The notes under the pieces were generated by a model. It ran no database searches, was not told where the DNA came from, and saw nothing but the letters and a program-made list of their open reading frames with translations. A DNA stretch of 64,000 nucleotides from Nageia nagi (lineage: Eukaryota > Pinophyta): NCBI GenBank assembly GCA_050084985.1, contig JBITNC010000001.1, forward strand, positions 180,854,001 through 180,918,000, read 5' to 3'. A program made the translations under genes and the position numbers. Shown piece after piece: positions 36,181 to 46,954 of this stretch (its first letter is position 1; the number at the start of each line of letters is the position of its first letter).

Positions 36181-36586
36181 CTAAAAACCTTTATCTGGTG
36201 GAAGACCAACATATATATCATTAAACACAACATAATATTTTGTGAGAAGAGATTGTTTTTTGGGTAGATAAGTTACCTCAACAATAGTGGATTTGTCATT
36301 TGAACTTCCTTTGTAAGTGTGGTAGATAACAATCCATTCTACCTGACCTTTTCGGATGACTCTTTCAATTCTATTTGTAGTGATGGTTTGTACTTCTTTT
36401 AAGGCTACTCCCTTGATAAGTTGATTGTCTTCTCTTGCCTTTTGTCCTTAAACTTGAGAGCAAGATTTTCATAATTTTGCCTAAATTCACCCAAAGAGTG
36501 CAAGCATTGCACTCGAAACACTAAATGTGCTCCTCCGAGGGGAATTACATATTAATCATTAGTGATTTGATGTCCTTCTAGAACCA

Positions 36587-36829
36587 CTATAAGCTGCCTT
36601 TTAGTTGCTTGCAAGAAATAAAATAACCATTAGCTATGTACAAATCAAAGCCTCCAAACTTTTTGATTTTTAAACGAAAATAGACCACTACACCTTGATC
36701 TATGAAGTTATGGGTAGCTCCACCATCAATAAGGGCTACAATTTGCTGCCCACCGATTCTACCCTTCACTCTGAAAGAGTGATATCTAGAAGCTCCCAAT
36801 AGTGCTTCTATAGTGGTAGATGACGACAC
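36587..36829 (-). pseudogene. Element A: aspartic protease
   Basis: An 80-codon minus-strand frame with the retropepsin signature 'ALIDGGATHNFID'. The active-site triplet reads D-G-G where D-S-G is usual, suggesting loss of activity. Its position between gag and reverse transcriptase is canonical. Confidence 0.7.
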
Positions 36830-36879
36830 CTCTTCTACTGGTTTTGTAACAATTAACTATTATGTCTCCTTCCCTTCAT

Positions 36880-38050
36880 TTTCTTAGTACTGTACTTTTG
36901 CTTTAGATTTATTGTCTTCATCAGAGTACACCTCAATTAGGTGTACTTTGCCTTTTTCCATTCAATGATTTGAGGCGTTCATGGATATTTGCATGTGAAG
37001 CATAGTTGTTTCCTTCTCATCTCATTTCAAGTCATCTCCTGGTTTGGCTGTCTCTTTCATTTAGGATTGGTATTTGACTAGTGAGGAGGGTGAGACAGAC
37101 CAACTCCTAGTCTTAATGGAAAAGGCTTGTATGGGTGACTGGAAGATTTTGGGGCAATTCCCATAGTAGTTCCTTTATATGAGGATCCTAGAGAAGTTTT
37201 CTAGGAAGAAGAGTTTTTCAATGCAAGCTCTCTCTTTACTGCTGCTTGGAATTAATCAAGGTCAAAATCCTTAACAAACTCTTGCGTGGCTTCTCACAAC
37301 CCCTCTATGAACAAATAGATCAATATCTCTTTTGAAATGCTATGTACCATGACTGAAATTCTATGGAAAGCAACAATATATGCTTTTGTTGTCCCTTGTT
37401 GCTTTAAGTGTGTCAACTCTCTGAAGTTCTTCTCAAGGTTGATGACCTTAAAATGGTCTAGAAGCCTTTCATAGCACTGTTAATAGGTTTTCACAAAGCA
37501 TGTTCCTATGTTAATAAACCATGGTGCCATCATTCATGGGCCACTCCTTCTAGATGAAGGATTGGAAATTTTAAGGCTTCCTTCGCATACATAATGCTTA
37601 ATAAGAAGTATGCGTTTATCTTTTAGATCCATGCTTTTGCTGAAACCTTATTAGACCCGTCAAACGAGGGGACAATAAGCTTTACAAGGTGGTGATGCAA
37701 ATTCCAATGAGGCTGATTGTGAGCAGGTCCATGAAGGAGATATCCCATCAAAATTCCACACTCTTTGCTGCATATTTGGCATGGAGGGCATCTAGATCAT
37801 CCATATGTAGGTCTATCATGTCATTTCCTTGCTGCATGGCCTCCTTTTGCCAAAAAATGTCTCATGGTAATTTGGAACCGACGACTGATTTGGGTGGGGT
37901 GTTATCTGGCACAAAAATTGAGGTTTCTCCATATTCATTATTTCTTTGGGGTATAGATGTAGGTTTTAAACTATGAGTTCACACTACCCAAGTGAATATA
38001 TCAATGAGTAGTTGTTGTCCATCCTCCAATGCTCTCATTGTATTAAGAAA
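36880..38050 (-). pseudogene. Element A: gag
   Basis: Minus-strand gag remnant broken by stops and shifts. Recognisable parts are 'YQQCYERLLDHFKVINLEK', 'KQQGTTKAYIVAFHRI', 'LIYLFIEGL' and a zinc-knuckle relic near 37020 ('LCFTCK'), followed by 'KGKVHLIEVYSDEDN', a segment typical of chromovirus Gag C-termini. Confidence 0.65.
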
Positions 38051-39310
38051 CTCTAACTCTTTGTTATCATTTGGGATCTTTTGTAACTTCTTTTGTTCGT
38101 TAGCTGATATCTAATTTCTCTACATTGGTTGACATGCACAATATTTAGGCAATTGTGCTTTTCCCACATGCTAGTAAAAATTCTACAGATCTACTCTACT
38201 CATAAGCTAACAATCAAGGCCTCTAGTTTCACACTTGCATGTCACATGCATATAGCTTTCTGATTGGGTATCCGTCTTGCATGCACTAACTCTAATTATC
38301 TAGATTATTCACTAACTCATCCTGATCCAATTATCAACTTTTTACATGGCATCATGAGATTCAAACTTTATTTTCAGAATATTTACTAATTACTTGACAT
38401 AATATTCTAAGACACACTTTATCATGACGACTAATTTACATAACATACTTTGACTACTTTACATATTAACTTCTATCAAATTTTGAGCAAGAATGACACC
38501 ATGACAAAAAAACATTTTCACCAAGACAATGACTATAAAGCTTGGCCTTTTGACATTTACTTTTACCATTGACCAGTTAGTGACTGACTTTTACTGTTTA
38601 CTGACCAATATTTACTTTTATCAACTATCTTTTATTGTTACCACCTTTTACCGACTTTTACCTATTGACAACTACTTATTGCTCTGATAATACACTTGTA
38701 CATTATGGTATACACCAACGATTGTACTAGCATGTTTACAACATTCTGATTGTTTTGTTAATCCTTTGCGCCATTTTAACTCCTTTGCATCCTTTGTTGC
38801 TCTTTGGTAGGCATCACTTGACAACATATTAGTACTTTTGTATTACTACCGTGTACTGTACATACTAGAGATTCAATTAAGAAGCAAATCTGTCAAAATC
38901 TGTTACGACAGTTCTGCAAATGGTTGTCACTTGGTTTGAAGACCCAACTGTACAAATTAGATATGATCTTTAGCTCTAGCTTATCTGCTCTCAAATAGAA
39001 GTAGCTAACTTGCCAGCATATATCCTTTACAATTTTTTGCTAGCTGGTAGGGCCACTTTGCAAGAAGGGTCAAAGGGTTAAACATATTTCTTTTGAAATA
39101 TATGAATATTAATATTAAATAAAAAAGATCTTCTGTAATATATCTTTTGAGGAGGACCATAACGTGGTTTCTCTTTGTTTCATTTACCATAATCCTGTGA
39201 TTAGAAAGGAACTCGAAATGAAAAATTGAACTGATTTATTAACTACCAATAAATCTTATTATCTAATTTCTTACCCATTGATTTCTCATTTCATGTGTTG
39301 TGAATTGCAG
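38051..39310. other. Probable leader/LTR of element A and intron end
   Basis: Non-coding. Around 38530-38670 is a low-complexity stretch repeating 'ttttac' and 'gac' phrases. The last part is ordinary intron leading to the ttgcag acceptor at 39305-39310. No partner LTR was identified on the left side of element A. Confidence 0.35.
38681..38689 (-). other. Possible primer-binding site of element A
   Basis: 'gctctgata' matches nine bases of the complement of the initiator-tRNA primer-binding site (full form seen at 50387-50398). It lies upstream of the gag remnant, where a primer-binding site is expected. The adjoining LTR was not delimited. Confidence 0.3.
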
Positions 39311-39481
39311 GCTGTAACAAGAGTATTTTCTCCCATTCACCAATGGCTTTACATAGATGCTATAGAATTGCTACCACCATCAGCTCCTAGATTTCAAGAA
39401 AGGTCTACTACTGGTTCACGGTATGATTCTAATATAGCAATGTTTGGGAAGGACTTTCAAGAAAAGATTGGTCATGGACAG
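39311..39481 (+). CDS. E1-like enzyme, exon 2 (residues 453-509)
   Basis: A 171-bp exon (57 codons, phase 0 on both sides) between ttgcag and CAG|gtaaaa. It encodes the crossover between the two adenylation domains: 'FSPIHQWLYIDAIELLP', then a variable loop, then 'SRYDSNIAMFGKDFQEKI'. These match the 'F.P..Q..Y.D..E.LP' and 'RYD....FG...Q.K' segments that E1 enzymes carry just before the active adenylation domain. It is isolated by introns of 24.0 and 20.5 kb. The identification rests on this correspondence and on in-frame joining to exons 1 and 3. Confidence 0.88.
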
Positions 39482-41099
39482 GTAAAAGGTTTTTCCATTG
39501 ATTATAATTGGACAATAGTATTTTGATGAACATGTATTCTGGGTTTTCACAAATGTTAATGTAGCGTATTACAAGCAACGCTAGCAAAATTTTAAATTCT
39601 GATATTAGTGCTAGTTAGTATCCTGACATGGCAAGAGACATATTTAGTCGAATTCAATCATCTTTATGATTGGGTCATCCTTTATGTGTGCCTCTGTTGA
39701 CCAAATCTTAAGAGAGAGATATGTTGAGAAAATCTTGAGAGAGAGATATGAGCGTCTAGGATCTTGTTGCCATGGATTTTCAAATCTCATTGTCTGACAT
39801 TTGGAACCTTTTAATGTGAAAAATTGAAACCATTACCTGCTCACATTATCTGATTGGAGTTCAACATGGTAGAAGTGAAATAACTTACATAGACTAAGGA
39901 TACATAGTTACCAAATATTGACATATATTGCACTTTTAGAGGAAACTCTAAGCAATTTGTTTTAGCTTGATAAGAGAAAAGTTTTGATCAAAATGTGAAT
40001 TTTAAGGCCCATTTTAGAGATTCTTTTGCATCTGTTGCAGCAAAGAGATGAGAAATTCATATCAAATCACTTTAAATATGTTGTATTGGAAGTGAACCAT
40101 ATTTAAACATTATTATTAAATCTTTGGGGCACATGAATGTGCTGAAACAAAAATGTCAACTTGATTATGTTGTTATCCTAAGAAATTTGGTATATGTTGA
40201 AAATTTTAGTACAAAGGTTTTTGTGTATGTCTATGTAAGTTACCTAGTTCAAATTGATTTCAAGTTTGGGAAGGAACAATCGAAAAACAAGTTTGATAAG
40301 ACTTGAGAAGTGATTATATATATTATATGTTTATGTACATATTGTTAACCAATTTTTGTTGTAAAGGAAAAGGGGAGAGCAAGGGATCTATGATCCTTCT
40401 TCATATACGAGGTGGTCCTCAAATCATAACATAAGTTTCTCTGGATGTGCAAAAGACTTGTGATATTTTTCTCATCAACAACTCTTAGATAAATATCCAA
40501 TCCCACAGATTTGCTTAGGTGGAATGATTATTTACTTTTCCAACCTAGCTGAATAATTCTTGCCAAATTTTTAAGCATAGAATTTAAATTGATCATATGG
40601 CTTATCGCTTAGTCAATTACACTTAATTTTATCTTGCGTCAAGGCTATGTTTGTTTCTCTCCCAAGACTTTATCATATGCTGTTGTACTTTTATAAGATT
40701 CTATCTACCTTTACAAACTTAACTGCTTATATAGCTTGTTATAATTTGTAAAAATACATTGATTCTCAAATTTAAAAATAAATTACTGTTTCCAACTTGT
40801 AATTTATCATGTTAACTTAAGAATGATCTCATAAGAAAACATACATCCATAACAGATAGGCAAAACAAGTTTCAAGCTTGCTTTTACATCCTTCATTCAA
40901 AAATTCTAGAGCGATACAAAATGACTTTCCTCTTGTTTTTATATCCCAAAAGGTAGTTACATTTCAACAAAACCCTAACTACCTTCATAACCACCTTCAA
41001 GACCCTAACTACCTTCTAGAAACCCTAACTACCTTTAGAAAAAATGCTAAGAATTTTGACTAACTCTATTGAAAGTAGGACAAAAGATAAACTGTGCTT

Positions 41100-41910
41100 T
41101 TTTCATATTACAAAAATGAACTAATTTTTAAACTAATTAACATTTTGTATTTCTTCAATCTTCTTCTGTAGATTCTTTCGTAACTCCTGTATTATTGCAA
41201 ACCATGCTACAAAATTATCATATACTTTCACATGAGTGGATTCCTGGAGTAACTGAGAATCTTTTACCTTCAAGAGTTTCTTCGTTCTTTCTTTGATTTC
41301 TTGTTTAACTTCATCTTTTCCTCTCCAAGATCTATCCTCCTCTAGATAATCAATGTTTACAATAGTGATGACTTCCTTTGCATCATGATAGGTCACATGC
41401 ACCTTCTTTTTGAAAGCTGAACACTTTGATCAAGCAGTTGTTAACCAATCACAATAGAAAAAGAAATCATCTCAATCTTCATTTTGTGAGTCATTTTCAT
41501 CAATGATTGATCTTTTAAACCCTCCCACTATATGAACCTGTAGTGACCAACTTTTAGACATAGAAGAAATATCGGCATAAACCTTTTCCACTTTAGAATG
41601 TATTTTGGTGTGATGCAAGGAATCATTGTAAACTCTATCAAAAGCTTTAGATGCTTTATCTATCAAAGAATCAATGTTCTTCAAGAAATTACTATCTCTA
41701 TAGAAGTTTAGCTTCAATTCCTTTTTATCCACAACTAATTCTTCTAACTCTTTATAAATTTTTCTCATCTCCTTTAATTTTTTTTTGTAAATTTGCATTC
41801 TCTTATTTGTACTCAAGCTATTTCTTTTAAATTTTGAGTACCTTTATCCACAATAAATGCATTTACTTCAATTCTCAAAGTACCTACTTCCACCTCGAAT
41901 GAGCTTACTT
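41100..41910 (-). pseudogene. ORF1 copy 2, C-terminal part
   Basis: Minus-strand helical, lysine/glutamate-rich pieces at 41816-41472 and 41402-41133. They lie directly on the other side of the copia insertion from the ORF1 remnant at 50909-53372, and the open sequence next to the target site (about 41860-41910, 'FEVEVGTLRIEVNAF') continues it. They correspond in position to the helical C-terminus of ORF1 copy 1 (25600-24842). Similarity at this end is weak, so the assignment relies mainly on continuity across the insertion. Confidence 0.5.
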
Positions 41911-41915
41911 TTATT
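41911..41915. repeat. Target-site duplication TTATT of the copia element (left)
   Basis: TTATT here and again at 50904-50908, immediately outside the two LTR ends. A perfect 5-bp duplication, which fixes the element borders. Confidence 0.9.
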
Positions 41916-42418
41916 TGAAGGAATTGCACTATAAAGAATACAATCCTAAATGCCCAAGATTATATGAAAGTTCAAACATTCAACACTATTCTAAGGAATA
42001 AGCAATCTCACAAAGTAACTCAAGATGTAAAGTGGTTCCTCCAACTAGGAGTACATCCACTAACTAGATCTTTCCTTCAATCACAAATACAACTCTCTTA
42101 CAATTTTCCTAATCTCAACTCCTACACTTCTATCCTATAGCATAACTTTACTCCACAATTGGTGTGTGATCACAAAGAGGGAGCCTTCTATTTATAGGCC
42201 AAAATCCTTCTTTGGATCATCCTTTTATCCAATGTATAAAAGCATGACATGCACATCCTTTTACCCAAGAGGCATGCTCATGACATGAAGTGTAGGACAA
42301 GTTACATTATCATATTCACTTAAATACTTAAGGTATCAAATGATACCCTTAAGTATTAGTGAATTTACATAGAATATTTAATACAAACCTTTAAAATAAT
42401 GCATTATACATTCCAACA
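41916..42418 (-). repeat. Copia 3' LTR (503 bp)
   Basis: Plus strand TGAAGGAATTGC...ATTCCAACA. Identical length to the 5' LTR. Contains a TATA box (minus TATAAATA, 42189-42196) and a near-perfect palindrome at 42317-42360 (AATACTTAAGGTATCA facing TGATACCCTTAAGTATT). Confidence 0.93.
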
Positions 42419-42425
42419 CTCCCTT
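42419..42425 (-). other. Copia polypurine tract (short)
   Basis: The minus strand reads AAGGGAG directly before the 3' LTR start, the expected place for plus-strand priming. It is short for the feature. Confidence 0.55.
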
Positions 42426-43103
42426 AATGCAATATTAGGATAGAGCGAGTAAGAGAGAAGAAGAAGAGAAAGTAAGAGAGTTCTCCTCCAAATAGATACA
42501 ACGGAGATGATAACTTTTTACATATTTGTGAAGTAAGAAAGATCTAGTTTGAGACTCTACTTTGCCAAATACAATCATTAACCACAACCGGTTTCAATGT
42601 ACATGAAGTAGTCATCCAACTAGAAGTCATGAAGAGTCTCCAAGAGCTTGCATACCTGAGGCAAGTAATCTACAATCTCAAAGGAACCTGCAAGTCATAA
42701 GAAGCTCAAATAACAAGATCAGTTAGATGCATCATATTCATATCGACAAGGATAGATGAATCACACAAATGCCATCATGAACTGATCAATGGTGCACTAT
42801 AAGTCATCACGAAAATGCCATGCCCAAAACTTATAATCACCTGTTATATATAAAACATGTGTTAATTATCATTACAAAATAGAGCATGCACATACGAGTT
42901 CCTTACATATGGATAACTGAACAGTGCCAAAAGACACATAAGAGTTCCTCACATATGTATAACTGAATAGTGTTAGATTGGCCAATCAAGTTCCTCACGC
43001 AGAGCAAACTTACTACGGAGGTGTACAACAAAATCAACACTATACAACACAAAATCCTCCTAGGGTGAAGTTTTCATTACAAATATGAATTCAACACAAG
43101 AAT

Positions 43104-43877
43104 TCAAACTTCACTCCCTCTTGAGGGCAACTTCACCAACCTGATAGCATTCTTAAGCTTATAGAATTGAGCTTCCGGGAGGGGCTTGGTGAACAAATCC
43201 GCGGAGTTCAAGGTGGATGGACAATACTCCAGGTGTATGATGCCATCAATAACCTTCTCCCTAATGAAATGGACATGGATTTCCACATGTTTTGTTCTTT
43301 GATGGAACACTGGATTCTTAGCCAAAGAAATAGCCAATTGATTGTTTGAAGAGATCAAAGATGAGCCATCTTGCTCGTATCCAATTTTCTTCAGAAGATG
43401 CCTTAGCCAAATGGCTTCCTGGGCTGCAACAGACATGGCATGATATTCGGCTTCTATGGTGGAAAGAGAAATAGTAGGTTGCTTCTTGGAAGCCCAAGAG
43501 ATAGCACCTGAACCAATGCTAAATACATACGCAGAGGTTGACTTCCTATCATCTCTATCTTTCCCATAGTCAGAATCTGAGAATCCAGAGAGAACAAACG
43601 AGGGCAACTTGGAATACTTGAGAGCAAGATCCTTAATCCCTGCAACATACCTTAAGATTTGCTTAACAACATTGAGGTGCTCAACATATGGTTTTTGCAT
43701 GAATCGTGCCATCAGATTCATTGCAAAGGCAATATCTAGCCTGGATATAGTCAAATACAAAAGACTACCAATTAATTGCCTGTAAGCTGTAGCATCAGCT
43801 AACTGAAAGTTGGAGCTTAGAGAAACAGTGATTCCAGGAGAGACTGAGATTGCAGCATATCTACACTCCATTCTAAA
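43104..43877 (-). pseudogene. Copia polyprotein: RNase H
   Basis: Minus-strand open frame. Copia RNase H landmarks are present: 'QLIGSLLYLTISRLDIAF', 'GFSDSDYGKDRDDRKSTSA', 'SWASKKQPTISLSTIEAEY' and the terminal 'DLFTKPLP'. A stop near 43877 separates it from reverse transcriptase in the same polyprotein. The frame itself is otherwise intact. Confidence 0.9.
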
Positions 43878-44756
43878 CTTCTACAAGATGTCTGATATAT
43901 ACTTAGATTGATTGAGGTAAGTACAATCCTTATATTGATACACTTGCATTCCAAGATAGTAGTGCAAGAGACCAAGATCAGTCATTTCAAACGTTGCCTT
44001 AAGTTTGGATATGCACTCTTGAATGATTTTATCATTGTTTCCAGTAATCAAAAGATCATCCACATAAAGGAGAATCAAGACGTCTTTTCTTTGATTGAGC
44101 ACATATAGATTGGAGTCAGAAAAACACTTGGAGAATCCAATGTCTACAAAGTACCTTGAATTCTTTCTGTACCAGGCTCGTGGTGCTTGCTTAAATCCAT
44201 ACAATGACTTCTTTAGCTTGCACACAAAGGACTCTTTGCCTTTCATAATAAACCCTTCTGGTTGATTCATGAAGATTTCCACATTTAAGTCACCATTGAG
44301 AAATGCACTTTTGACGTCAAGTTGAAAAACTTTGCATCCTTGAGCTGCAGAAAGAGCAAGGATAACTCTCACAATAGGCATCTTTGCCACGGGAGCAAAG
44401 GTTTCCTCATAATCTACATCGTATTTTTGAGCAAAACCTTTAGCTACTAACCTTGCCTTGTATTTCTCAATATCTCCAACTAAATTGAACTTGACCTTGT
44501 AGATCCATTTATTGCCAATTACATTCTTTTCATTGGGATAAGGAATCAAGTCCCAAGTTTTATTTTTCATAAGCGCCTCATATTCCACTTTCATGGCTTC
44601 CATCCAGCACTCGTGCTTAGAAGCTTCTTTGAAGGTTGAGGGCTCGTGCCTATTGTCAATCTTGGCAATTAAGGATTTGTTCAAGGTCATGCTCCTTGTT
44701 ACCTTTTGTGTTGGAGAACTTTGTTCCTGTGGTAACTTGTCTATATCAATATCCAA
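43878..44756 (-). pseudogene. Copia polyprotein: reverse transcriptase
   Basis: Open minus-strand frame of about 290 codons. It has 'WMEAMKVEYEALMKNKTWDL', 'GNKWIYKVKFN', 'KARLVAKGFAQ', 'VFQLDVKSAFLNGDL', 'SLYGFKQAPRAWY' and the intact catalytic 'LLYVDDLLITG'. One stop at its 5' edge (44757-44759) interrupts the join to the integrase tail. Confidence 0.92.
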
Positions 44757-45607
44757 CTAGCTAACAACAACTGAAGAGTCCTCTGGATCATCAACATTCT
44801 CATTAGAAGCAGATTCTTTAGGAAGTTCATTGAACTTTACATATCTTGAAACGAATACTGCTTTATAGGTTGGAGAGAAAAGTCTGTAGCCTCTATGCTG
44901 ACTGTCATAACCCACAAAGATGCATTTTTCAGTTTTTTTGTCCAACTTCTTCCTTTTCTCAGAAACAATGTAGAAGAAAGCTTCACAACCAAACAACTTA
45001 AGGTGACAAATGTTAGGTTTTCTTCTTGACCATGCCTCAAAAGGAGTTTTACTTTGAACGGCTTTTGTGGGACACCTATTCAAGGTGTAAATAGCAATGC
45101 TCATAGCTTCACCTCACAAGAACATAGGAAGATTACCCAACATGCATCTAGCCATCTCCATAATTGTTCTATTTTTCCTTTCGGCAACACCGTTCTGCTG
45201 AGGAGTGTAAGAGATCGTAAACTGCCTCTTGATTCCATAGTACAATAGTCATTGAATTCATTTCTATTATATTCTCCCCCATTATCTGATCTCAACATCT
45301 TGATTTTAAGGTTAGTTTGATTCTCAACAAAGGCCTTAAAAACTTTAAAACTTTCAAAGGTTTGATCCTTGTGCTCAAGTAGATACCCAAAGGTCATTTT
45401 ACTAAAGTCATCAATGAAGGTCAAGACGTAAGATGCTCCTCCAAGCGACTTAGTCTGAAATGGACCCATCAAATCTGAATGCACAAGTTGAAAAGGTTGA
45501 GATGCTCTTGTTGCTTTATCTTTTTCAAACTTTTGTCTATGCATCTTGCCAAGAATGCACTTCTCGCATAGATCAATCGAAGGAGAAATTGAAGGCAACC
45601 CTTCCAC
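44757..45607 (-). pseudogene. Copia polyprotein: integrase
   Basis: Minus strand, two frames (45607-45101 and 45104-44757) joined by a frameshift around 45180-45240. It has the zinc-binding second half 'CEKCILGKMHRQKF', the first two catalytic aspartates in 'VHSDLMGPF' and 'LRSDNGGEY', and the C-terminal 'KTPFEAWSRRKPNICHLKLFG' segment typical of copia. The frameshift falls next to the position of the third catalytic residue, so this copy cannot make an active enzyme. Confidence 0.88.
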
Positions 45608-45796
45608 AAGTTCTTAGTTTTTCATGACTTGAATACTCTTATGGCTAAGGTGCCTTAAACGATGGTGCCAAAGATTGCCTTTAGAACAGACACTAGAAGC
45701 AAGACACATCTTTGATGGAACTTCATCTACAATGTAGAGGTTATCTTTCACAGATCCTTTAACTAAAGTGGCAAGTCCTTTCTTAATGCATCAGGA

Positions 45797-46300
45797 TTAA
45801 GAGTCAAACTCAAAAGAGTATCCTTTCCTAGCAACTTGGATCACAGAGAGAAGGTTCATCCTTAACTTAGGAACATAGAGAACATTTTCAAGAACCTTTC
45901 CGCGAATCAGCACACTTCCAATTCCTTGGACTTCAAGGGTAGAGTTATCACCTATCACAACTGCATCCTTCTTATACTTGTGAAAGTTCTCAAACTTTTC
46001 TTTTTTAAAGCATAGGTGATTAGTGCAACCAGAGTCAACAATCCATTCAGATGAAAAAGAGCGAGACATGGAGTAGAGCACCGCAGCAAAACCAGCATGA
46101 ATATTTTTCTTTCCTTTGTAGTTCTTTACATGTCCATTGTCTCTGTTCTTTTCCTTTTTTTTCTTTTTGTAGTAATCAATTTCTTTGTGACTTTGAATGC
46201 CACAATAGTTACAATTGCCATCAAATTTTTTCTTAGGATAAGGAGTGTTTGCTTTGCCTTTTCCATCTCTTTGCTTGAAATGATTGTTGTTGTCGTTGTT
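45797..46300 (-). pseudogene. Copia polyprotein: zinc knuckle and protease
   Basis: Minus strand. Zinc knuckle near 46210-46165 reads 'CNYCGIQSH' with the fourth metal ligand replaced by tyrosine. The protease (46081-45797) has the active-site 'WIVDSGCTNHLC' and 'NVLYVPKLRMNLLSV', the usual copia pre-integrase boundary. The aspartic triad D-S-G is intact. Confidence 0.88.
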
Positions 46301-46396
46301 CCTGCTGTTGTGGTTGTTGTTTTTGTTGTTCCTGCTACTGTTGTAGTCACTGCCTCTTTTCTCAAACCTTTTGGAGGAAGAAGGACAAGATTTCCT

Positions 46397-46954
46397 TTAA
46401 TGGTTGAACTTCTTCTTGAAAGGATTTTTGGTTGCACCAAGAGCAACGTTATTATCCTTAGGAGAAGAGATCAACACTTTATTGTTAAGGGTTTCCTCAT
46501 GCTTGAATAGGTGCCTAGATAGGTTCTCAAAGGAGATGACTTCTTCTTCATCATTAAGCCTTGTTTCCATAACTGTTACAAAGTTTCCAAATTTTGAAGA
46601 GAGGCTTTGAAGAATGATGAAGACCATGAACTCATCATTGATCTAATTGCACCGACAAGCAACAAGTTGGGTCCTTAAGTCAATGATTTTGTTCAAGTAG
46701 ATAGCCACATTTTTATCTTCCCTTTGACGAGATTGAAGCAACTTTTGGAGAATGGTAAACCTTCTTGAAAAGTTTGAACCAAGGTAGATTTGCTTTAGCT
46801 TATCCCATGCTTCCTTTGCTGAGGTTGAAGAGGATATCATTAGGAGCACATCATCTGAAACTGCACAGTAAATCATAGAGGTTGCCAACTCATTCTTTGT
46901 GTTGTAAGCCTCTAGTGCCTTCTCATCTGTAGGAGGTACAAGGTTCTCATTCAC
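46397..46954 (-). pseudogene. Copia polyprotein: gag
   Basis: Two minus-strand pieces (46954-46643 and 46627-46397) separated by a stop. They show the copia Gag pattern: 'AKEAWDKLKQIYLGSN', 'QKLLQSRQREDKNVAIYLNK' and 'NLSRHLFKHEE'. The start lies upstream in a region with further stops (about 46990-47040). Confidence 0.8.

Larger units (their letters stand above)
15276..39310 (+). other. Intron 1 of the E1-like gene (24,035 bp)
   Basis: Bounded by gtgggt at 15276 and ttgcag at 39305-39310. Joining exon 1 to exon 2 is phase 0 and gives the expected E1 continuation ('QEAIK' then 'AVTRVFSP'). Almost all of the interior is retrotransposon, annotated separately. About 15276-16240 shows nothing recognisable. 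Confidence 0.85.

Noticed and set aside
39722-39760. Left LTR end of the ORF1 copy 2 element (TGTTGAGAAAATC)
   Set aside because: No matching right end or target duplication was found, and it does not match the element B terminus beyond a few bases.
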